Below, piece by piece: positions 57,614-64,000 of a stretch of DNA of 64,000 bases. Each line of letters opens with the position of its first letter. Positions within the stretch are counted from its first letter, which is position 1. The stretch covers positions 3,968,001-4,032,000 of the forward strand of contig JAZGTN010000035.1 of the NCBI GenBank assembly GCA_037783415.1. The letters run 5' to 3'. The stretch is from Leptasterias polaris. Lineage: Eukaryota; Echinodermata; Asteroidea; Forcipulatida; Asteriidae. A model generated the notes under the pieces. That model made no database searches and was not told where the DNA came from. It saw only the letters and a program-made list of their open reading frames with translations. The position numbers were made by a program, and so were the translations under genes.

Positions 57614-57823
57614 CTGGTCTAAATACTTATTCTGCATCTTGATCCTAGCTGCACACATCTTACACATGGATACCGTCTCCCCATCATCCTCCTTGAGAAG
57701 GAGTTGATTAACGATGATGTTGTGAGTATCGATGTCGTTCTTAGCAAGTTCTTGGACGAGTCTCTCCGTCTCGTACAAGGAGAGGAACTCAGCGATGCAG
57801 ACGCAGACAAATGTCGTCTGGTC
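57614..57823 (-). CDS. GET3: GET3 ATPase, penultimate coding exon
   Basis: Seventy codons between a TTATTTCAG acceptor and a CAG|GTAGGT donor, phase 0 at both ends. The peptide starts [20 protein letters not shown] and continues [20 protein letters not shown], near-identical to animal GET3. It then has CKMC, the Cys-x2-Cys pair that binds the zinc bridging the homodimer, and ends KMQNKYLDQ. The segment before CKMC ([13 protein letters not shown]) is longer than in the human protein. The P-loop and switch exons are not found; they must lie upstream on this strand (higher coordinates or outside). High confidence from sequence recognition. Confidence 0.95.
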
Positions 57824-57959
57824 CTGAAATAAGAAAGCAGAGATTCAATCAAATTATATTTGAAGTCCATGATGCTGTCAACACTTGGGGGGGGGGAGCT
57901 GCAACTGAGAAACTTCTATCACCATAGGCTTTCATCATGGCAGATGGAACCACAAGCAA

Positions 57960-58335
57960 TTAGCCATCACTTGAACATAAATGGGGCACAGGCTTGTTGG
58001 GTGATATAAGTTGCTGCAGGTACTGGGGAGATGAGCCGTTGATAGATTGGTAGATTACAACGGGGAGCCAGTGTAGTACTTGGATCACAAGGGTAATGTG
58101 ATGGAACTTGCATGTTAGGACACGGACAGATATCTTCTGAATTCTATGAAGGTGATGTACATGGTGGAAGCTGGATATCCATTATAAATGAGAATTACAA
58201 CAGTCAAGACGAGACATAAAGAGTGCGTTTTGTCAGCGAGCGATGAACGGATATGACTAGTGTTTTTGAGATGGAAGCAAAACCAAAATGCCTTGAGAAA
58301 ACTTCTGCAGTTATAGTTACTGAAGACTTTGTTGA
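57960..58335 (-). mobile_element. decayed LINE (CR1/L2-like) polymerase fragment
   Basis: Minus-strand peptides in broken frames resemble the thumb and C-terminal part of L2/CR1 enzymes: NGYPASTMY (cf. 'LYGLP'), a 'VLHWLPV'-like remnant near 58070 and an 'INGSSPQYLQQL'-like stretch near 58020. Several stop codons are present. Confidence 0.55.
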
Positions 58336-58739
58336 ACAGATCAATCAAATTATCTGCAAAACCCTCATCAAACAGGGACCAATTGCAAGGTTCTGCTTAC
58401 TGCAGAATTCTGCTTACGTCCCATAGAATTATGTGCTTTACATGGAGGGCGCCTTAAGGGCAGATTTCCACAAAAAGCAGAGCCATGAATTTGGACCCAG
58501 GTGGCGTCACCTTTAAGTTTAACAAAAAAATAATAATAAGCAATCCATGAAGAAGAAAAAAAATGAAACCATTCCATCCCCAATTATTAATTACCGACTT
58601 TTCCTATTTCTGTAGGGTTGAAGTTGAAGTTGATCAATGATGATTATACATTTTTAATGAAACACAAATAAATTGGGTGCTGCGCTTGTTTTTGTAAACC
58701 AGCGACCTGCTATTACCCGTGGTAATATCACCATATCAT

Positions 58740-58875
58740 GCAGGTCTGGAATTTCATCTTTGAGAGGGCAAGGCCATTTTCAAAAAGGGCACTTCCATTG
58801 GAAAAGTATTTGGGAAACTTTTGAAGGGGCACCAAGGCCATGAACAGGGGCAACAGAGGCCATGGCCTGCCAGTA
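58740..58875 (+). repeat. dispersed repeat, copy 1 of 2
   Basis: Shares about 130 bases with 59515-59665: GAGAGGGCAAGGCCATTTTC, AAAGGG, ACTTCCATTG, GAAACTTTTGAAGGGGCA and GGCAACAGAGGCCATGGCCT. Class unknown; no terminal repeats seen. Confidence 0.7.
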
Positions 58876-59089
58876 ATTCCAAGCCTGAATATTGCACCCA
58901 CTTATTAGGGTCTTTAGTCAAGGGTGTTTGTACGAACTTAGTCTGAGTATGCAAGAGAAATCTGTCAAGGAACACTCAGTTCTTATAAAGCGCTTTATCT
59001 ACCAACGTACCAAACGGAAGCTCATTATTTTTACAACAGGTGAGAAGAGCCTATGACCCCAGACCCAATTACTCTATTGACCCCACAGT

Positions 59090-59500
59090 AATAATAATAA
59101 TATGGACTTATAAAGTGCACATCTCCAGACACCGATCAAGGCGCAAACCAAAAAATAACAGAGTGACAAAAAAGGAATGTTCAGAACAATTGAAGATAGA
59201 AAACAAATATATATAAGCGAAACAAATGGGACTTCAATTCCCTCTTGAAGATGTTCAAAGATGTTGTTTGACGGAGTGTGGCAGGGAGCTTGTTCCAAAT
59301 GGCAGGTGAAGCATTGGTAAAGGCTCGCTGACCATAGCGAGAGGTTCTAAATCTTGGTTGAGGTAACAACAGTACTTCATATTGCTGATCATGCATGTTT
59401 GATTCCTGCTGTGTGGTTAGTGTAGTAGAAGCCGCCCTCACGTAAAGAGCCTCGGACAAGGCTACCACAAGGATGCTCAAGTATTTTGTTATTACAATCA
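59090..59500 (-). mobile_element. LINE (CR1/L2-like) 3' end
   Basis: The minus-strand frame at 59501-59181 has RFRTSRYGQRAFTNASPAIW, NKLPATLRQ and FKRELKSHLFRLY, the standard C-terminal block. The 3' end is an AAGTCCATATTATTATTATTACT tail at about 59090-59105. Confidence 0.85.
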
Positions 59501-59514
59501 TAGAGAGAATAGAC

Positions 59515-59665
59515 CTTGAATGTCATCGTTGAGAGGGTAAGGCCATTTTCATTTTGAAAAGGGTGCTTCCATTGCAAAATCTTAAAGTCTATAGGAACTT
59601 TTAAAGGGGCATCAAGGCCATGACCAGGGCAACAGAGGCCATGGCCTTCGTTTCAGGGCATGAGA
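59515..59665 (+). repeat. dispersed repeat, copy 2 of 2
   Basis: Direct-orientation copy of 58740-58875 with a small insertion after GGCCATTTTCATTTTG. Confidence 0.7.
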
Positions 59666-60178
59666 AAATGACAAAGCTTTCCCGAGTCAGAAACTGTCCT
59701 GTCTGTTTCAGATTGCTACAGGTAGTGAACTTACATTCCAACTTCTTCACAATCAATTGAACTGTACAGACTCCGAAACAATCCGTACTCAACTTCTTCA
59801 AGGGAAATAATCATCAATCATAGAGCACTTCTCAATATCAATCCGCAAAATTGGTTATGGAAACGCCACTTTAAATCCTAAACAATGAGGGGATGGAAGT
59901 TCAAGTGAGATGGAGGTTGTTTACATGCCCTGCTCCTACCCAGGATATATTCTCAACTGATCTACTTGAATGCCCCTTGTATAAATAGTGCAGGGTTTCA
60001 ACGGTTACAATTCTCTGAAGATTATAGCATCTCTCTTTCAACCATTGCAATTTTTGGAATTTTAAGTAGTGCAAAACAGAAGAGACAGAAAGCTGTGTAA
60101 TCAGACCCGAATCAATGATATGGCTAGCCTGAACATCTGACGTCATCACTTTGACTAGAGGCATGGGAAAAACGCCAT
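59666..60178. other. no gene recognised
   Basis: Non-coding; nothing identifiable. Confidence 0.4.
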
Positions 60179-60474
60179 ATAGACCTTACTATTGCAATGT
60201 CACAGCCCAAGTTTTTGCCAACACAGATTCAAAAAACTATGGAAAGCCATAAATGCCCCCAAAAAACAAAAAACAAAAAAACGCAACAGTTTGTATCAAA
60301 CATTCAAAAAATAGTGTTGAATTTGTTGGAAACAAAGCAACAAATCATGGGAGGTATTTTATTTAATTGAAAGTTTGCAGAAAATTTTGAATTTGGTTAA
60401 CTCGATTGAATGTTTCACTAACATTCGGCCAATGCCAACCAGCGGGGTTTGTTTATCAAAAGTGGAAAGGTCTA
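60179..60474. mobile_element. MITE with TATAGACCTT ends, copy 2
   Basis: Ends ATAGACCTTA and AAAGGTCTAT, inverted, with interior matching 49430-49739 on the other strand. TA flanks both ends, which would fit a Tc1/mariner-type target duplication. Confidence 0.75.
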
Positions 60475-61429
60475 TAGCAGCGCTTAAAACATTAGAGGGT
60501 GCACCCCACTAATTAGGGGAAAAAAAGATCGTCGTCCTCATTAATATTTTGTAGCCCCTCAAAATATTCTCTATTAGACAGATTTGAGAGCCAAATAAAA
60601 GGGATACAGTCTGACAGTGTCAAAATGTTGCCCAATTGTGACCTGAGGGTTGTTGACTTCCAACTTGAGGTATTTTGGATGACATAGGCCATGAAATAAA
60701 TGGTCCTATTTTTCAAGATTGATGCTCGGACGTTTGGAAAATTACACCGGGACTGTCGGTGTAGGGGTGTTTTTATTTGGAGGGGGAATAACACAACGGG
60801 CCCAGGGACTCCCCATATCAAAATGAGCAGAGGATAAAAGTTCAAGAGTCAATGGATAATTTCCCCTTTACAGCAATAAGCTGTGAGACTTCTAAGTATT
60901 TTTTGTGTAGCTTTGAAAATTTTGCATACTACATTGTATGCAAAACATGTAGGAAGTGTATTTAGTAGGGTGAAACCTTATGTGACTACCACATTCATCG
61001 GACATTTACCTTGTTTGACCCAATTTTTGCTTTGTCGAACACAGCTTTGGCATTGTGTTTTAATATATTGGCTACATAATGAAGACCAAGGACAATAGGA
61101 ACAAAAGGTCTCTGTGGGAGAATTCTAACAACAGGGATGTTCCACAAGGAAATGGGAGGATGTAAAAGTACAGTGACAAAATAAAGAAGAACAGAAATCT
61201 CCAGTGTTGCATATTTGTGTAGCTGTGTGTGTTTGGGAAGGGGTGGTTGAGGGGGGTTTGCCTGTTGAAACAGAGGACTTTCAATACTGTTTAAAACGTC
61301 GAGACCACACCGGTTCTTCTCAGAATCAACACTCCTCACAAAGAAGTTTTAAACATGGTTTTTCCCGCAACCTGCGTGTTTATATGTACTATAGTTTTTC
61401 TTAAAAGGGATCCTGTTTGTTTTGACAGA
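60475..61429. other. no gene recognised
   Basis: A minus-strand segment at about 61008-61115 has an exon-like look: CCCACAG acceptor, open frame containing LGLHYVANILKHNAKAVFDK, and AACAAG|GTAAAT donor. I do not recognise the peptide, and it is not a known part of GET3. Confidence 0.3.
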
Positions 61430-61595
61430 GCGAGGTGTACTACACCAATAATACAGCCTTTTTGAGACATGACAAACACAACAAGAGTACTCCTATTTGT
61501 TTGGGTGTACATACAGATTTACCCAAACCAAACACTGCAATAACATTATAATGTGTCCACCATATCTCAAAAATTGGCTCATGGGGGTGTCACTT
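61430..61595. mobile_element. small MITE, relative of 52485-52625
   Basis: TTTGTTTGGGTGTACATACA and ACCCAAACCAAACA blocks recur, with TTTTTGAGACAT and ATATCTCAAAAA as inverted outer parts. Confidence 0.5.
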
Positions 61596-62643
61596 AGAAA
61601 TAGACAACGTCCAAACAATGGGAGGACAAAGAGAAGTCTAGATGATTTACAAGGTTGACAAACAAAAGTGATCGAGTGCGACTGATGGTTTTGTACATTG
61701 TCTTGGGTGGATTGGTACTGACATAATCGATGAGCTTTCATATTAAAATTAAATTTGTTCTCTTTTTAAAGCTGTCATTTGTGTATTTCGTCTGTTAACA
61801 TTCTCCCAACACATGTTCAAAAAATGTATTGACACTGTGAGTGAATGTTAGAAATTACAAATTTTCCACAATTCTTTATCGGCTCTTGTTGGGAAAAAAT
61901 ACAACCCCAGGGGGATAAAATATCATACGACAATGAAAAATATATATATTAATAGACGCTTTTCAAAACTCCAATTAGAAATCAATCTTCCAATACAAAG
62001 AATATTGATTTATAACGTGTCACCTCAGGTAAGTGATTGGAACAAGTCCAAGTCCATATACTACGAAGTTAAAAAACATGAAAATACATAACATTTGAAA
62101 ACACAAATCAACCGTGCTCATCTTCGATTGCATCAATAGAAAAAAAAATTAAAATCAGAAAAAAAAATTATTGAAAACTTAAGAATGGAAAAGATTGTAC
62201 CTAATTCCAAGAGCCAGTGGTAACATTTCAGCATGCTCAAAGTGTGAACCAATGAGATTGGTATGTAATATAGAGCATGCCGATATTGGGGCAGAAGGCA
62301 ACCCCCCCCCCCCCCCGATGTTCCCATACTTTAACACACTATTTTCCTCTGGTACAGAAGTACCCCCCTAAAATCCTCCAAAAGAATTCCTGATATTCCA
62401 AGCACACAATGAAGACACAACAGAGGGGGAGGGGATCCACCACACCCCATATCGAGCACTCAATGGTATGTATGTTCAAAGTAGGTCGTGTGAAATGAAA
62501 TATACATTCATACAGTACATCAATTAACCTATATTGAGTATGAAGCTAATTGAACTCAGACTATACAGCTGTTCCGCACCTGTCATACCCTGAAGAGGTG
62601 TCAGAGAATGAAATGATAAATGAACTCCTATGAACCCCTCTAG
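61596..62643. other. no gene recognised; poly-C tract
   Basis: Non-coding AT-rich DNA with a 15-base C run at 62302-62316. Confidence 0.45.
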
Positions 62644-62968
62644 CAGGGCTTGAATTTTGAGGGAAAATTCATACGGCCACAGGGCTTGTAGCTCAAAATG
62701 TTTACTGGACCACAATTGTTTGTACAAGACCAGACTTGAAATGAGAACAAAAATACCTACATGTACATAGCGTAACATTTGAAGATTAATCTCATTTGTA
62801 TATTAACAGAAAATCATTCTTCAACACTCAACAGAATTGAAAAACATTTAGCAGACTGTAAACATTTTAACTGAAAGACCGCCGGACTTATCCAGTCAAG
62901 AGTTTATTAGCCCAACACTAAAATCACTAGCCCAGGGCGTTCGGTCCAGTTGTAAATTTTGAGCTCTG
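62644..62968 (+). mobile_element. hAT-like MITE with CAGGGCTTGAATTT ends, copy 2
   Basis: Same orientation and layout as 5856-6235: CAGGGCTTGAATTTTG, GGGCTTGTAGCTCAAAATG, TTTACTGGACCA at the left; CCGGACTTATCC, TTAGCCCAACACTAAAATCAC and GAGCTCTG at the right. Confidence 0.7.
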
Positions 62969-64000
62969 TAAAAAAAAGGTTTGCCTAACCATCTATCTGT
63001 ATGCCATGAAGATGAAGAATGTGCAATCAGGAAATGGGAAACTCTTGGGGATTCCCTAAAGATGAAAAGTTAATTACTGACTGAAGAGGCAATTGATGAG
63101 GTAGAATGTTGGGGATGTTTGGGAAGACACAGAATTGAATTAGGGTTCTCCCCTGTGAATTGCGGGCCACCGTGCACAAATTGCGGTCGATATGAAAAAG
63201 CAAATATAATAATAACATTAATACTTGACTATTATTATTATTATTTTTTTATTCAGATGAAACTCGCCAAAAATTATAAAGAGAAAACCATTTAGAGGGC
63301 TTTTAAAACAATCTGTGGATCTCATTTCAAATCAGCTTGTTTAGGCCAAGCTTCAAAATTTGGGGTTCAGAATGCCCACCCCCCTCCAGTCCAGTTTTTA
63401 AAAATCCTTGGGAGCACCTTGTGAATATTTGATGATGAATTCTTTGGAAAAAATCATCTTAATCTGTGACTGTTCCAAAAGACTGTTTATCACAAAGAAA
63501 TCTTTAATAACAATATTAAAGCACTGTTTATTTGCACAGCAGAAAAAAACTTGAAAGAATTTGAAAGAATTGTTGGCAAAAAATTGATGTTTTTGTGAAT
63601 AAGGCTTCAACAATTTAACGTGAATACATTTGAGAAAATGTAAGAAATCATAATATATTCCTGAAGTAGAATCAAAATTTCAAAAACATTATTCCATTTC
63701 ATTTTCTTCTGAATTACCCTTAGAACATACCCTTCTCAACCAAAGAATGGCATAATAAGAGACTGTGCTTGAACTGAACAACAGAGGGCAGCAGACACAA
63801 ACAACAGCTTCTGCTAAGTGCATTTTGACTTAACGGGAGGGAAACTGAGGACAGTGATTTACAACCAAACCAAGCTGTTAAAAAATAATTGGGGCGTAGT
63901 GGTGTAGCCGGGGGAGCGGGGCTGTCCCCGACCCCCGAGATAAGAAAACAAACCCTATAAATACAGAGATACCAACATTGAATTCCGAAAAAGAGTAGCA
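62969..64000. other. no gene recognised
   Basis: AT-rich sequence, including an ATTATTATTATT run at 63229-63244 that may be the tail of an unrecognised retroposon. No supported gene to the window edge. Confidence 0.45.

Overview
This is animal nuclear DNA: AT-rich, intron-containing, gene-poor and crowded with LINE, SINE and DNA-transposon debris. Several tRNA-Leu-like SINEs, TTAA-flanked miniature elements starting AAAGGCACTG, Jockey/CR1-like and Tx1-like LINEs, and a class A GPCR suggest a deuterostome invertebrate, most likely an echinoderm such as a sea star. That placement is a judgement by eye. No prokaryotic, viral or organellar genes were seen.

Only two host genes can be supported firmly. 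At the left edge (455-1449, + strand) are the last two coding exons of a rhodopsin-family GPCR (transmembrane helices 6 and 7, helix 8 and the cytoplasmic tail). At 55778-57823 (- strand) are the last two coding exons of the tail-anchored-protein targeting ATPase GET3 (ASNA1/TRC40); its 5' exons were not found and should lie beyond the right edge or were missed. Other exon-like pieces (16.9 kb, 22.7-24.6 kb, 4.3 kb, 45.8 kb) are tentative.

Layout: 0-1.6 kb GPCR end; 3.4-14.1 kb a patchwork of LINE ends, MITEs, a foldback-like element with tandemly repeated arms (7.15-8.88 kb), a Helitron-like element (9.3-10.4 kb) and SINEs. From 15.0 to 34.6 kb runs the dominant structure: a large imperfect palindrome. 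Its left arm (15014-26796, 11.8 kb) and right arm (27644-34568, 6.9 kb) are inverted copies, about 90-95% alike by eye in paired blocks, around an 0.85 kb spacer made almost wholly of a 21-bp tandem repeat. The right arm has lost several blocks, two of them with short homology at the breakpoints, and has gained a 1.4 kb Helitron-like insertion. Both outer limits fall at the end of the same TTAA-flanked MITE.

35.9-37.9 kb is a degenerate G-rich satellite. 38.5-42.6 kb is a decayed Tx1-type LINE on the - strand, itself carrying a small MITE with a recognisable target-site duplication. 43.3-45.5 kb holds two different LINEs fused head to head. 45.7-55.7 kb is mostly non-coding with MITEs and SINEs; 55.8-57.8 kb is GET3; 57.9-64 kb is again repeats. 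No pathway links the two host genes; the window is chiefly informative about genome structure and mobile-element history.
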